Source of the DNA: Singulisphaera acidiphila DSM 18658
Lineage (GTDB): Bacteria > Planctomycetota > Planctomycetia > Isosphaerales > Isosphaeraceae
Direction: 5' to 3'
NCBI RefSeq assembly: GCF_000242455.2
Contig: NC_019892.1
Coordinates: 8,442,744-8,506,743, forward strand
Length of the DNA: 64,000 nt
Shown: positions 42,684 to 52,172 of the stretch, in pieces
How positions within the stretch are numbered: the stretch's first letter is position 1
How the letters are laid out: each line of letters starts with the position of its first letter
The notes under the pieces: model-generated
Told to the model about the DNA's origin: nothing
The model's input: only the letters and a program-made list of their open reading frames with translations
The model's database searches: none
Translations under genes and position numbers: made by a program

Positions 42684-43384
42684 CCATCTGGGCGATCGCC
42701 GACTTGCACCTCTCGTTCGCTCGGCCCGACCGTCGGGAGCGCTACGCCGAGCGCTGGCGCGATCACGTCGCCAAGATCGAGCGTGAATGGCGGTCGGTGA
42801 TCCGCCCGGCCGACCTGGTGCTCCTGCCCGGCGACCTCTCGATGGCGCGCAACCATCGCGACCTCCAGCCCGACCTGAACTGGCTCGACCGGCTGCCCGG
42901 GACGAAAGTCCTGGCGCCTGGCAACCATGACACCTGGTGGAACGACGTCGAGAAGATCCGGCCGATGCTTCGCAAATCACTCCTGGCCGTCGACGGCGAC
43001 GCGGTGAAGACCCACGGCGTCGTCATCTGCGGCGCTCGAGGCGCGCCCGTTCCCCTCGAGGACGACGAAGACCCCAAAGTCATCGCCGCCTCCGAGGAGG
43101 CGATGGCCACGCTCGACCGCGCCCTCGAGCAAGCCGCGCCGCTCCGCGATCAAGGCGAGCCGCTCTATGTGCTCTGGCACTACCCCCCCTTCGACCAGCA
43201 CCGCCGCCCTGGACCTTGCGTCGCTCGATTTGAGCAGGCAGAGGTCACCACCTGCCTTTACGGCCACCTCCACATCCAAGGGCAATGGTCGCTCGCCGTG
43301 CAGGGCGATGTGCGCGGGGTCCGCTATCAATGCGTTGCCGCCGACGCCATCGGCTTTCGGCCCCTACAACTGACCCGGCCTTGA
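42680..43384 (+). CDS. Metallophosphoesterase
   Basis: A 234-residue calcineurin-like phosphoesterase. All metal-binding blocks are visible: DLHLS (residues 8-12), LPGDLS (about 52), PGNHDTWW (about 80), WHYPPF (about 172) and YGHLH (about 193). It resembles the YkuE/YmdB-like predicted phosphohydrolases. The start ATG overlaps the previous stop. Substrate unknown. Confidence 0.9.
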   Translation: MTIWAIADLHLSFARPDRRERYAERWRDHVAKIEREWRSVIRPADLVLLPGDLSMARNHRDLQPDLNWLDRLPGTKVLAPGNHDTWWNDVEKIRPMLRKSLLAVDGDAVKTHGVVICGARGAPVPLEDDEDPKVIAASEEAMATLDRALEQAAPLRDQGEPLYVLWHYPPFDQHRRPGPCVARFEQAEVTTCLYGHLHIQGQWSLAVQGDVRGVRYQCVAADAIGFRPLQLTRP

Positions 43385-43452
43385 TCGGGTAAGCTTCAAG
43401 CGGCCACCACCTCATCGGACTCATGGCAAAGCTACGATTTGGAGGAAGTCTC

Positions 43453-44310
43453 TTGAGCACGATCCGTTCGTTCAAGCAGGAACTCGTCGGCGTCTTTGGC
43501 TTTCCCGTCGCCGAGAACCCCACGCAGGCCATGATCGAACCCGCCTTCGCCGCGATGGGCCTCGACTGGCGCTATCTCACCGTCGAAGTCCGCCCCGAAG
43601 ACCTCGGCGCCGCGGTTCGCGGCGCGCGGGCGATGAACTGGCGAGGATTTAACTGCACCATCCCGCACAAAGTCGCCGTCATCGAACACCTCGACCGTCT
43701 CAGTCCGGCCGCCGAGAAAATCGGCGCGGTGAATTGCGTCATCAACCAAGGGGGAGAGTGGGTTGGTGACAATACCGACGGCAAGGGCTTTCTCCAGTCG
43801 GTGCATGAGGTTAGACCGATCCCCGGCCTTCGCGCGGTCGTGCTGGGCGCGGGGGGTGCGGCCAGGGCCATCGGGGTCGAGCTGGCCCTGGCTGGTGCTA
43901 AGCATATGACCATCGTCAACCGAGATCGCGGCCGTGGTCAGGTGCTCACCAAGCTGATCTCCGAGAAAACAGGGGTTCCCACGGACTTTTCTGATTGGGA
44001 AGAAAGGTACCAAGTCCCGCTCGGGACCGATCTGGTCGTCAACGCGACCTCAATCGGCCTCTATCCGGACGTGGAAGCCCGTGTCCCGATTGACCTCACA
44101 ACCCTGCGTCCCGGCATGATCGTAAGCGACGTGATCCCGAATCCACCGCGAACCTGGCTGATTCGCGAGGCGGAAACCAGGGGATGTCAGGTCCTTGACG
44201 GCCTTGGAATGCTCGTTAACCAGGGAGTCATCGGCATAAGACTCTGGTCAGGACATGAGCCCGATTCCAATGTCATGCGGAAGGCACTCGAGTCCCTCTT
44301 CTTGCCCTGA
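43453..44310 (+). CDS. aroE: Shikimate dehydrogenase
   Basis: A 285-residue AroE (E. coli 272). The fourth step of the shikimate pathway: NADPH-dependent reduction of 3-dehydroshikimate in the cytoplasm. Substrate-binding blocks are NCTIPHK (about 66) and GDNTDGKGF (about 107) with the catalytic K and D; the nucleotide-binding loop is LGAGGAARA (about 135) and NRDR follows. I choose TTG 43453 because GGAGG lies 7 bases before it; an ATG at 43423 without a ribosome site gives 10 extra residues. The glycine-rich N-terminal motif reads GFPVAENPTQAM instead of the more usual SxSxSP form, so substrate range may be shifted. Confidence 0.92.
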   Translation: MSTIRSFKQELVGVFGFPVAENPTQAMIEPAFAAMGLDWRYLTVEVRPEDLGAAVRGARAMNWRGFNCTIPHKVAVIEHLDRLSPAAEKIGAVNCVINQGGEWVGDNTDGKGFLQSVHEVRPIPGLRAVVLGAGGAARAIGVELALAGAKHMTIVNRDRGRGQVLTKLISEKTGVPTDFSDWEERYQVPLGTDLVVNATSIGLYPDVEARVPIDLTTLRPGMIVSDVIPNPPRTWLIREAETRGCQVLDGLGMLVNQGVIGIRLWSGHEPDSNVMRKALESLFLP

Positions 44311-44505
44311 ATCCAATTTCACTTGACATTTTCCAAGAAGCGAAGTGACACCTTCGCCTCCCATTTTTACAATGGTGAACCAAGAAGGGGCGGCAATGTT
44401 GACAATTGGTTCGGTAGCTCGGTCCGCCGTCGGAATCCACCCAAAACAACGGAACTCTAGTCTTTATTGCCACTTAGGGCAGAAGCCTCGCCTCCCGAAT
44501 ACCTC

Positions 44506-44523
44506 TTGGCACAAGGAATGCTT
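44506..44523 (+). promoter_or_regulatory. Sigma-54-like promoter before the second csrA
   Basis: TTGGCACAAGGAATGCTT at 44506-44523 has GG and GC exactly 10 bases apart and matches TGGCACG-N4-TTGCW at all but two positions. A start about 12 bases after the GC would give a leader of about 75 nt for csrA at 44608. The rest of 44311-44607 shows no gene. Confidence 0.55.
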
Positions 44524-44607
44524 TATAACGTAGGCAGAGCCTCAAGCCGGCGTGGGCCGTCAAGAGGGATTCGACAACGGGCATTCCACCACGAGCGGGA
44601 GATTTCC

Positions 44608-44808
44608 ATGCTGGTTTTGAGCAGGAAGCTTGGCGAAAAGATCGTGATCGGTGACAACATCGTCGTCACAGTGGTCAAGATTGACCGCAACCAGATTCGG
44701 ATCGGGATTGAAGCTCCGCATGAGGTTCCGGTCTATCGTGAAGAGATCGCGCCGGCCCGTAGCATGAAGACGGTTGCCGACGAGCCGGCACCGGTGTTGA
44801 ACCGCTGA
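44608..44808 (+). CDS. csrA: Carbon storage regulator CsrA, short form
   Basis: A 66-residue Csr[36 protein letters not shown]. The R in VYREEI needed for RNA binding is present. ATG follows GAGCGGGAGA. It stands alone, apart from fliW, behind a sigma-54-like promoter. Compared with the copy at 18199 it lacks the long C-terminal tail, so the two may differ in control by FliW. It ends 28 bp from the convergent isomerase gene. Confidence 0.96.
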   Translation: MLVLSRKLGEKIVIGDNIVVTVVKIDRNQIRIGIEAPHEVPVYREEIAPARSMKTVADEPAPVLNR

Positions 44809-44836
44809 GTCCTGTCGATGACGCCGTGGCGGCGGG

Positions 44837-45730
44837 TCACGGTGTCGGCTGCGGCCAGACCGAATTCATGGCCGACGCAACGAGTCGTGCGATTTCCTTG
44901 GCGGATCGACCCGCGATGGAGCGACATTTTGCCCCTGGTTCGGCAGTGACCGGGCCGGAATAGCCAGCCTCCGCCAACTTCTTCAGAAGCTGGGCGGTGT
45001 CAATGGCTCCGTTTTCTCCCGGTAGTCCCCGATCGTGATCCTGGATTGCAGAGCGATCCGAGGGAGACGACGCGGGCAAATCGGCAACGTGAACCCAAAC
45101 AATGCGATCCACCCCCCACCTAAACCCCGCCTCAATTTCCTCGTTGGCCGCATAGAGGTGGAATCCATCGACCAGGATTCCCAGGTTCGTCGACTCCTGC
45201 CAGATTGCGCCTAGCTCCAGATCGAGCTCCGCCAGCCGAGTGACGAAGGGAATACCGCGCCCCGAGCGGAAGGACTCGACTCCGATGACCTCCAGGCCAA
45301 GCCTGACGCCGTGATTGGCCAGGACCCGAGCGATTGCGCCGAGCCGCTCGATGTGCAGCTCGGCGGTGGAGGCGAGAATCGAGGCCCGATCGCCATCGAG
45401 CCCCGCATTGGCAAGTGTCTCGGGCATCACCCAGGTCCCGGTTCGTGAGGCACCGAGCACCGAGGCGGCTTCGGCGTATCGGGAAAGTTGCTCCAGGTCT
45501 TCCGCGAAGCGTGCAGCATCGCCTCGCCAGTCGACGGGAAGGGACCAGGCACCCGCTTTCAGCCCCAGGTCCTCCAGGCGGGTCCGCACTGCGCGCGGAT
45601 CGACCTGCTCGGCCCGCAGCTCACGCATCAGGAAGTCGACCCCGCCGAAGCCGGCCGCCGAAGCCAGTTCGATCGTTTCCAGGGTCGAGAGCGTCAGGCC
45701 CAACGCCCTGGCATTGAAACTCGAAAACAC
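44837..45730 (-). CDS. Sugar phosphate isomerase/epimerase (AP_endonuc_2 TIM barrel)
   Basis: A 297-residue TIM-barrel protein. GTG 45730 sits after AAGGAGAA with good spacing; a longer frame to 45859 has no family similarity. Family segments: ELASAAGFGGVDFLMREL near the N-terminus, GVRLGLEVIGVESF (about 150), NLGILVDGFHLYAANEEI (about 190), VWVHVADLPAS (about 222) and PGENGAIDT near 245, with the usual metal-binding Glu, Asp, His and Glu. The substrate is a sugar or inositol derivative, not identifiable from sequence. Confidence 0.87.
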   Translation of the reverse strand: MFSSFNARALGLTLSTLETIELASAAGFGGVDFLMRELRAEQVDPRAVRTRLEDLGLKAGAWSLPVDWRGDAARFAEDLEQLSRYAEAASVLGASRTGTWVMPETLANAGLDGDRASILASTAELHIERLGAIARVLANHGVRLGLEVIGVESFRSGRGIPFVTRLAELDLELGAIWQESTNLGILVDGFHLYAANEEIEAGFRWGVDRIVWVHVADLPASSPSDRSAIQDHDRGLPGENGAIDTAQLLKKLAEAGYSGPVTAEPGAKCRSIAGRSAKEIARLVASAMNSVWPQPTP

Positions 45731-45887
45731 ATGTTCTCCTTTTGACTGGAGTGGCGGTCGGATCCCCTTTCGACCCCTGCGATTGTACGGCACTCCCCTG
45801 CTCAATGTCCCGCAAAGTCGGCAAAGGCCCGCCCTGAGCGGACCCGGCCCTTGGCGCAACTGGCGATAAGCTTCACAATCAAGCGCC

Positions 45888-48713
45888 TTGATTCAGGGGC
45901 GTCCGGGTGGAAAGTCCTTCGTCCGGGGCCGGTTCGGGGGGCATGAGGCGATCTCAAACATGGTGGCGACCTGGATCGAGGCGGCGGCAAAGGGACGGCA
46001 TGGTGGCCCGGTCCGCGCGGGGATGTGGTCTGCGGTCGTCATCGGTACGCACCCGATCGAGGCCAACCAAGTCGTCTGGCTCGAAATCTCGGCCGACGAT
46101 ACGCCTCTGGGCCCACTCCCCGCATACTGGATCGAAAATAAAGGGGTGAATAGCCTCTGGCACGTCCCCGTGCCGCCTCAAGCGGTCGGCGTTCGGCTCC
46201 ACTACCGGTCGGCCGCGCGGCAAGAAGGGTCGGAGACGGTCTACAGCCCCCCCCAGGACACAGTCGTCCGCCCCAATATGCCCGACCGGACCGAAGCGGC
46301 CGAGATCGTGGCGATGGGCCCCGAGGGGCTGGTCGGCAACCGGATGATGACAGTCCGGGTCGATTCACGAGGTTCCACCTACGACGTCTACTTCCCGACC
46401 GTCGGCCTCCATTCCGACGTCCGCCCCGCCGAGGGGGATATGCCGCAGAGCCGCTCCCACTTCCGGGCGATCGTGGGGGGGCTGGCCGTGGGGCGTCGGC
46501 TCGACTGGTTCACCGAGCGGCTCTCGTGGGAGTCGTTTCAGCACTACCTCGGCGCCACGAACCTCCTAATGACCGAGCTGAACTCGCGGACCGGACCGAT
46601 CCGCGTACTCGTGACCGACTTCGTGGCGATGGCCAAGAGCCTTCCCAAAACGGCCGGGGGAACAGAATCGCCTGGCCAGTACCTCAAGCGATTCCGGATC
46701 AAGAACGACGGTCCCGAGTCGCTCCGCGCGTTGTTCGGCGTGTACATCCAGGCCGAGGTCAACGGGGGCATCGGCGAGCCCGGCCTGAGCTGGCACGACG
46801 GCGATCGAACGCTCCTGGCCACGAATCGCGGCCATGGTCACGCCAACCGCAAGTTCGCCCGCGACGCGACAGTCGAGTTTGCCGTGGCGCTCGACGACCG
46901 TGGCGACGTCCACTGCGAACCGACGGGCGCGAACGAGGCCATCCTGCTCCGGAGAATCGACCTGCCCGCGGGCGAAACGGTGACGGTCGACCTGCTGGTC
47001 AGTGGCGCGTTCACCGGATGGCGTGGAGACCCGGGGACCTTCGAGCACTGGCTTCGCCCCGCCCTCGCCTGGTTTCGCTCCGCCGACCTCGACCAGGTGG
47101 AGCAGACGACTTGCCAGGAGTGGGATGCATTCACCGAGGTCTTGCCCAGCCTGAAATACCCCAAACCCGCCTATGCCGTCAGTTTGCGCCGATCGGCCTT
47201 GGCCTCGGCCCTTCATGCCGACGCATTCTGGGGAGCGATTGCCTCGGGCTTCGATCGTGGCTTGAGCGCCTACTGCTGGCCGCGCGACGCCATGTGGGCG
47301 GCCGACACGATGGAGCGGCTCGGCCACCCTTCGATCGGCCGGGGCCTCTTCGAGTGGCTCTCCCACGTCCGGGGACAAAACCGACCGTACTCCTACTGGT
47401 TCCAAAAATACACGATCGACGGGGGGCCCGAGTGGGAAACCCCGGCCGTCGATCAGACGGCCATGATCCCTTGGGGCCTGGAACGGTACTACCTCCGTAC
47501 GGCCGATCGCGACTTCCTCGCTTCCATGTGGCCGATGATCGAGCAGGCCGCCACGGTCTGCTCAGGGACATCGGGACACCCCGGCCTGAGCTGGATCGAC
47601 GACCTCAGCCTGATCAGCTCGGCGGGCCTCTGGGACCATCGGTTCGGGGCCTTCCTCTATTCCAACGGTTGCGTCGTGGCCGGCCTCCGGGCCGCCGCTC
47701 GGCTCGCCGACGTCCTCGATCACCCCGAGCACGCGACCCGCTGGCGGACCCTGGCGGAGCGGATCTGGGAGATCGGCATTCTCGGCCAAGGCACTTCCGA
47801 CCCCGACCGGGCTGACGCCCCCGGCCTGATCGACACCGAGACAGGTCGATTTCTTGAGGCGCGACGCCTCTCAACATTGCGCGGGCTCTGGACCAATCGC
47901 CCCGAGATGCAGATCGAGCGTTCGAAAGCCCTGGACGTGAGCGTGCTCGGCCTCGTCGTCCCGTTCGGCCTCTTCCCCGCGTCGGATCCACGGGTGGTCC
48001 GAACCGCCGAGGCGATCCTCCGGCTCAATGCCGTGGGCGTGGATTCCAACACGCTGGCCCGTTGGTCACTCGACGCGACCGCTCCCACAGCAAGCGTTCC
48101 GCCCAGCGAGTCGCACAGCCATGATCTCTCCAGCCTAGCGACGCTCTGGGCGGCGCGCTACCTGATCCAGCTCGGCCGAGAGACCGGCCAGGTCCGGCAC
48201 TGGAATCGGGCGCTGGCGATGACCGACGGAACGCTCAGCCGGATGCTCCCCTTAGGATTGATGCTCCGGCCCGTGATCCGGGCCAACGACTCCCCGCGCT
48301 ACATACCAGGGGTGGCCTCGGGAGTCTGGGGCCTCCATGCCATGCTCGTCGAGACCATGCTCGAGTTCGCCCGGCTCGACTACAACCATGTCGAACGTCG
48401 GCTCGACCTGGACCCGGCACTCCCGAGCTCGTGGCCTCACCTCGGCCTGACCCAGACATTCCCTTGCGGTGAAGTTTCCTTCCGACTCGAACGGCCGATC
48501 GGAGGGACGGTCCACCACCTGAGCCTGACGGTAAACCTAAAGCACCCGATCGCGTTCCACGCCGCGCTCACCTGCCCCGGCCTCACCGAACTGGGACCTT
48601 GGCAATCCGCTCCCGAAAGCCCACCACCCACCTACGATCCGCGGATCAGCCGGCTGAGCTGGTCGGTCACATTGCCCGAGGGGCAATCAACGTGGAGCTG
48701 GCGTTGGGGTTAA
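45888..48713 (+). CDS. GH15-like glucoamylase / glycoside hydrolase
   Basis: About 941 residues. The N-terminal 300 residues are a beta-sandwich super-domain as in bacterial glucoamylases. The (alpha/alpha)6 barrel from about 430 has YCWPRDAMWAADTMERLG and GRGLFEWL, then EWETPAVDQTAMIPWGL, whose E is a candidate catalytic acid. No signal peptide is present, so the enzyme is cytoplasmic, perhaps acting on glycogen or trehalose-like substrates. The start is uncertain: TTG 45888 keeps the well conserved FVRGRFGG segment, while ATG 45960 has a weak ribosome site. Reads away from the isomerase gene. Confidence 0.85.
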   Translation: MIQGRPGGKSFVRGRFGGHEAISNMVATWIEAAAKGRHGGPVRAGMWSAVVIGTHPIEANQVVWLEISADDTPLGPLPAYWIENKGVNSLWHVPVPPQAVGVRLHYRSAARQEGSETVYSPPQDTVVRPNMPDRTEAAEIVAMGPEGLVGNRMMTVRVDSRGSTYDVYFPTVGLHSDVRPAEGDMPQSRSHFRAIVGGLAVGRRLDWFTERLSWESFQHYLGATNLLMTELNSRTGPIRVLVTDFVAMAKSLPKTAGGTESPGQYLKRFRIKNDGPESLRALFGVYIQAEVNGGIGEPGLSWHDGDRTLLATNRGHGHANRKFARDATVEFAVALDDRGDVHCEPTGANEAILLRRIDLPAGETVTVDLLVSGAFTGWRGDPGTFEHWLRPALAWFRSADLDQVEQTTCQEWDAFTEVLPSLKYPKPAYAVSLRRSALASALHADAFWGAIASGFDRGLSAYCWPRDAMWAADTMERLGHPSIGRGLFEWLSHVRGQNRPYSYWFQKYTIDGGPEWETPAVDQTAMIPWGLERYYLRTADRDFLASMWPMIEQAATVCSGTSGHPGLSWIDDLSLISSAGLWDHRFGAFLYSNGCVVAGLRAAARLADVLDHPEHATRWRTLAERIWEIGILGQGTSDPDRADAPGLIDTETGRFLEARRLSTLRGLWTNRPEMQIERSKALDVSVLGLVVPFGLFPASDPRVVRTAEAILRLNAVGVDSNTLARWSLDATAPTASVPPSESHSHDLSSLATLWAARYLIQLGRETGQVRHWNRALAMTDGTLSRMLPLGLMLRPVIRANDSPRYIPGVASGVWGLHAMLVETMLEFARLDYNHVERRLDLDPALPSSWPHLGLTQTFPCGEVSFRLERPIGGTVHHLSLTVNLKHPIAFHAALTCPGLTELGPWQSAPESPPPTYDPRISRLSWSVTLPEGQSTWSWRWG

Positions 48714-48849
48714 AACGGCCGATCCCGTTCGCCCCCCCAAAGCAAAGTTGCCCCTCGAGCGCCAAAAGCGATGAACTCGTGGCCGCCGACGATTCCAATC
48801 GTCGGTTCAAACCAGGTTCACGTTTGGTGCAATCGACGTGTGTTCCATG

Positions 48850-48893
48850 AAAACAAAAACCCTATCGATCTGTATTAAAACAGGTCGATAGGG
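48850..48893 (-). terminator. Intrinsic terminator of the heparinase-like gene
   Basis: On the minus strand CCCTATCGACCTGT pairs with ACAGATCGATAGGG around a TTTAAT loop and is followed by TTTTTGTTTT. It lies 146 bp after the stop at 49039. One wobble pair in 14. Confidence 0.85.
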
Positions 48894-49038
48894 CTGGAAC
48901 AGAGAAGAGGCCGAATAATCGAAGCCGATGCCTCGGTCGATCGGAGAGGCGTGATTGGGTATTGCTTGCACGACCGACATCGCTAAAAATACCCGTTCTG
49001 CCGTGAATGTCAACACGGCAGATCCAAAATATCACGGA

Positions 49039-51837
49039 TTAATCGGGTGACGTCTTTGGGGGCTGTATGCGGGTAATCTTCGAGACCCGGAATTGATGCG
49101 GGCCGGGAGCCGAAATGCGGGGAAACTGGTAGTAACTCGCCTCGGCCGACGACTTCTTATCGAGCGTGAATCCAGGTTCCTCAAGAACGTAAAGTCTCGA
49201 GCCACGGTTCATATTTTCAACACGCTGCAAGGTCCAGGCTCGCGTCACATCATTGCCGTGACGAATCAGGACGGTGCGGCCCGCCATATTGCCATCGTCC
49301 CGCAGGGTCTGGTCGGACTCGAACCAGCCACGCCCCGCGGCTGAGGCCTGACGGACGACGCCCGTGATCGACCCGGTCGATGGTTGCTGCTCGACCCGCA
49401 GGCCGGCCGACTCGGCGAACGTCCCCCCCGCCAGCACCAGGCCACGGCTGGAGACCCGAACGACCAGACCATCGGTCCTGAGCGCTCGACCGTCAGCCAG
49501 GTTGACGCTCTGCGTGGTCCCGGGGGCGAGGTTGACGACCACGTGCTCGCCGCCGCCGGGCGATTCGATATAGACGACGACCGTCTCCGGCGAGGAGGCG
49601 ACCCGGCCGACCCTGGTGAGGGGAACGACCGATGATCCGGTGGGCTCAAACACCGTGACAAAGGTCGTCTTCAAGGTCGAGCCATCCGGGGACCGGTGGC
49701 GAAGCAACAGCCCAGCGCGACCGGAATCCTCGGCATCCGTACGGGCTGAACCGGTGGCTGGGTCGGGACTGTTCGCCGTGATGAGCTCGATCGGAGTCGG
49801 GCCCAACAAGTGGAGACGAACCCCTGGCGATCCAGGAGAACCGAGCCAGGCCATCGCCGGGCGGATCAGGCGAACCTGAGCCAACGGCGCGAACTCACCG
49901 TACGCCTGGACGAACCAACGCCCATCCTCGGCCCGTGCAGTCGGCACGTACGGGATCGATTCGGGAAGGAGAGTGGCCGGTCCGGGGCCCATCGCAACCG
50001 AAAGCTGCCAGCGGGCGCGTGAGCCAGACGCCGCATGGTAGAGCTGATCGTGCTGGAGCCCACCGTGAACCTCGAACACGGAGAGGGCGTAGCTGCTCTG
50101 TGCCCCCGAAGCCGCCACGAGGGTCTGGCGATAACGGGTGGTCGACTGCGGATAGGCACGCGGATCGTCGAGGCTGAGGACCTGGAAGTCCGGGTCTGCC
50201 GCAAAGAAGAGGAAGTCCCCCCCGAGCGCCGGTTCCGAAGCTTTGCCCAAGGACTCGCGCTGATTCAGGCCGTCGACGACGACCGTGTTATGGCTTACCG
50301 TCGCTCGGTCCCAGCCGGTCACCGTGGGCGGCTGCTCGTCGAGGTCGCCGAGGATGAGCTGACCGCCGACCGCCAGGCGCAACGCCTGGCGCTGAAAGTG
50401 AGGAGCACCGATGTTGTCCTGACCGCGAACCTCGAGGTCGAGCGATCCCCCCTTCTCTCCAATGGCGAGCCTCGCGAGACCAACACCCCCCAGGAGCGAG
50501 GGCCGGCGCGTTCCCGGCGCCACGACCGCCGCCGGCCAGGACACTTGCTGGATCTCGGGAACCCGCGAATCGCTCAGCGCCGCCGAGCCGGCGCGGCGAG
50601 CCAGGGCGAGCATCGGCAAGGCCCCGAGGTCCCGCGCCGGCGCGGATTTGAGCTCGCTCGTGAGTTCAAGTGGCCGAGGAGCCTCGGGATATCCTGCCAG
50701 CAAACGATCAATCCAACCGTCGAACACACTCAAGATCCGGCGATGGGCCGCCGCATCACCTTGACGCCAGAACCCATCATAGTAGAAGCCCCGTTCGGAA
50801 AAGCCGTCGAGCCGCCTGATCGCCTCACCGACCAACTGCGGATCGTCCAGAAGCCGGCCGGCGGCCAGGAGTCCGCGATAGGCGTGGAGCGAGACCTCGC
50901 TGTACTCCTCGCGCTGAAGCCGGACGAACTCGGCCGAGGCCCGGAAGAGGTCGCGCTCGATGGTCCGCGCCGGATGATCATCATTCAGGCTCCGCCCTGC
51001 TTCGAGGAGTGCGGGCTGGTCGCGAATCAGGGCGTAGGCGATCAGGAGGTTCAAAGGAACGTCGAGGCTGGCCGTCCAGTCCCATTTTCCCGTCTGGTAA
51101 CCGCGCCGATAGGGGGGCGGCAAATTGGCCTGTTGAAAGACTTTGGGAGAATGCGGCTGATCAAAATGGGTCGCATAGGCGGGATAGACCTGGGCAAACC
51201 GGAGGATCAGCACTGAGGCCAAGCGGGCGAGCGCAGGATCTTTCGACCCTGCCGGTTGCTCGTGGTGGCGAACCGCCGCATAGAGGGCGGCTTTCGCGAG
51301 GAATTCGCGGGCTTCGTAGTCGCGTTTGGCCGCCAGGTAGAGCTTCTCGTCGGGGAAGCGCTGCTTACCGGGCTCCACGGCGTGGTAGGGGTATTGGTGC
51401 GTGACCCCGTGCAAGACTTGCACCACGTCTTCGGGGACTTTCTTCTCTTTCTCGTCCTTCGCGGGATAGGTCTCGTTCGGCACCGTCGCCTGGCAGTTGC
51501 GGCACGTCAGCACTTTCGGATTCGTGACCGACCAGGTCAACGAGTTGCTGGCCTCGGTGGCGTCACAAGCGGGGCATCGACAATGGCGAACGCCCGCCTG
51601 TACGGGGACGAGTTCCGCCAGCGCCTTGGTGTCAAGCGTCAGCAGCAACTTGACGTTCGGATCGGCCCAGAATCGAGTTTCCCAATTGTCGGGAAGCTCA
51701 AATTGGGCAAAGAGGTTGTGGATTCGCGTTGCGCCGGGGATCTCGCCGGCGATTGCGTCGGCGGAAATGACCAGCGCGACCATCGCGGTCCCCGCCCGAC
51801 AGGCCCATTGAGCCGCGATCCGAAGCCTGCTTGGCAT
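49039..51837 (-). CDS. Heparinase II/III-like exported protein with zinc ribbon
   Basis: A 932-residue protein with a signal peptide (GTAMVALVISADAIAG). A zinc ribbon is seen at residues 88-115 (C88-x2-C91 and C112-x2-C115), unusual in this family. An alpha-helical toroid (about 170-400) is followed by the Hepar_II_III beta domain (about 470-800), with VSHNTVVVDGLNQ near 525 and the HVVVNLAPG segment near 755. Members cleave or bind acidic glycans such as alginate or heparin-like chains in the periplasm. Tyr and His residues of the toroid cannot be assigned safely here. It has its own terminator and stands next to the glucoamylase gene without cotranscription. Confidence 0.85.
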   Translation of the reverse strand: MPSRLRIAAQWACRAGTAMVALVISADAIAGEIPGATRIHNLFAQFELPDNWETRFWADPNVKLLLTLDTKALAELVPVQAGVRHCRCPACDATEASNSLTWSVTNPKVLTCRNCQATVPNETYPAKDEKEKKVPEDVVQVLHGVTHQYPYHAVEPGKQRFPDEKLYLAAKRDYEAREFLAKAALYAAVRHHEQPAGSKDPALARLASVLILRFAQVYPAYATHFDQPHSPKVFQQANLPPPYRRGYQTGKWDWTASLDVPLNLLIAYALIRDQPALLEAGRSLNDDHPARTIERDLFRASAEFVRLQREEYSEVSLHAYRGLLAAGRLLDDPQLVGEAIRRLDGFSERGFYYDGFWRQGDAAAHRRILSVFDGWIDRLLAGYPEAPRPLELTSELKSAPARDLGALPMLALARRAGSAALSDSRVPEIQQVSWPAAVVAPGTRRPSLLGGVGLARLAIGEKGGSLDLEVRGQDNIGAPHFQRQALRLAVGGQLILGDLDEQPPTVTGWDRATVSHNTVVVDGLNQRESLGKASEPALGGDFLFFAADPDFQVLSLDDPRAYPQSTTRYRQTLVAASGAQSSYALSVFEVHGGLQHDQLYHAASGSRARWQLSVAMGPGPATLLPESIPYVPTARAEDGRWFVQAYGEFAPLAQVRLIRPAMAWLGSPGSPGVRLHLLGPTPIELITANSPDPATGSARTDAEDSGRAGLLLRHRSPDGSTLKTTFVTVFEPTGSSVVPLTRVGRVASSPETVVVYIESPGGGEHVVVNLAPGTTQSVNLADGRALRTDGLVVRVSSRGLVLAGGTFAESAGLRVEQQPSTGSITGVVRQASAAGRGWFESDQTLRDDGNMAGRTVLIRHGNDVTRAWTLQRVENMNRGSRLYVLEEPGFTLDKKSSAEASYYQFPRISAPGPHQFRVSKITRIQPPKTSPD

Positions 51838-51890
51838 GATAAAGGGTTCCGTCCCTTGGAGAAAGCGAAGGCGGGCCTCACGCCCAAATC

Positions 51891-52172
51891 CTAGTGGTCG
51901 GGGAGTCGGGCCAATTCCGCGTCGCGCTTGCCCGCGGCCAGTTCATAGAGACCGACCGGCCCGATGGTTTCTCCCTCGGCGAGTTTCAGCCCCTGGCGAT
52001 GCAGTTGCGCCAGCGCGAGCTGCGAGTCGCGATGCGCCTCGCAGGCCAAGCCATAGTTCTTCAACTCCCGGCTCTTGCCGTTACTCCAGGGGGCCGCCAC
52101 CTTGTAGACGGCAGCGGCGTCGCAATGGGGAGCCGAGCACATCGGTTGATAGTGGAACGTCGTCTTTTCCAT
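51891..52172 (-). CDS. Small Cys/His protein, copy 2 (putative zinc binder)
   Basis: A 93-residue protein from MEKTTFHYQP. It shares with the protein at 15492-15779 a C-x4-C pair (CSAPHC, residues 12-17), VYKVAAPWS, SRELKNYGLACEAH (C-x2-H) and the later GETIGPVGLYEL and KRDAEL. The shared Cys/His positions suggest one bound zinc. No named family recognised. It starts upstream of the heparinase-like gene in the same direction (54 bp gap), so they may be cotranscribed. Confidence 0.72.
   Translation of the reverse strand: MEKTTFHYQPMCSAPHCDAAAVYKVAAPWSNGKSRELKNYGLACEAHRDSQLALAQLHRQGLKLAEGETIGPVGLYELAAGKRDAELARLPDH

Noticed and set aside
48714-48849. A tRNA-like GGTTCAAACC sequence
   Set aside because: No cloverleaf can be drawn around it.
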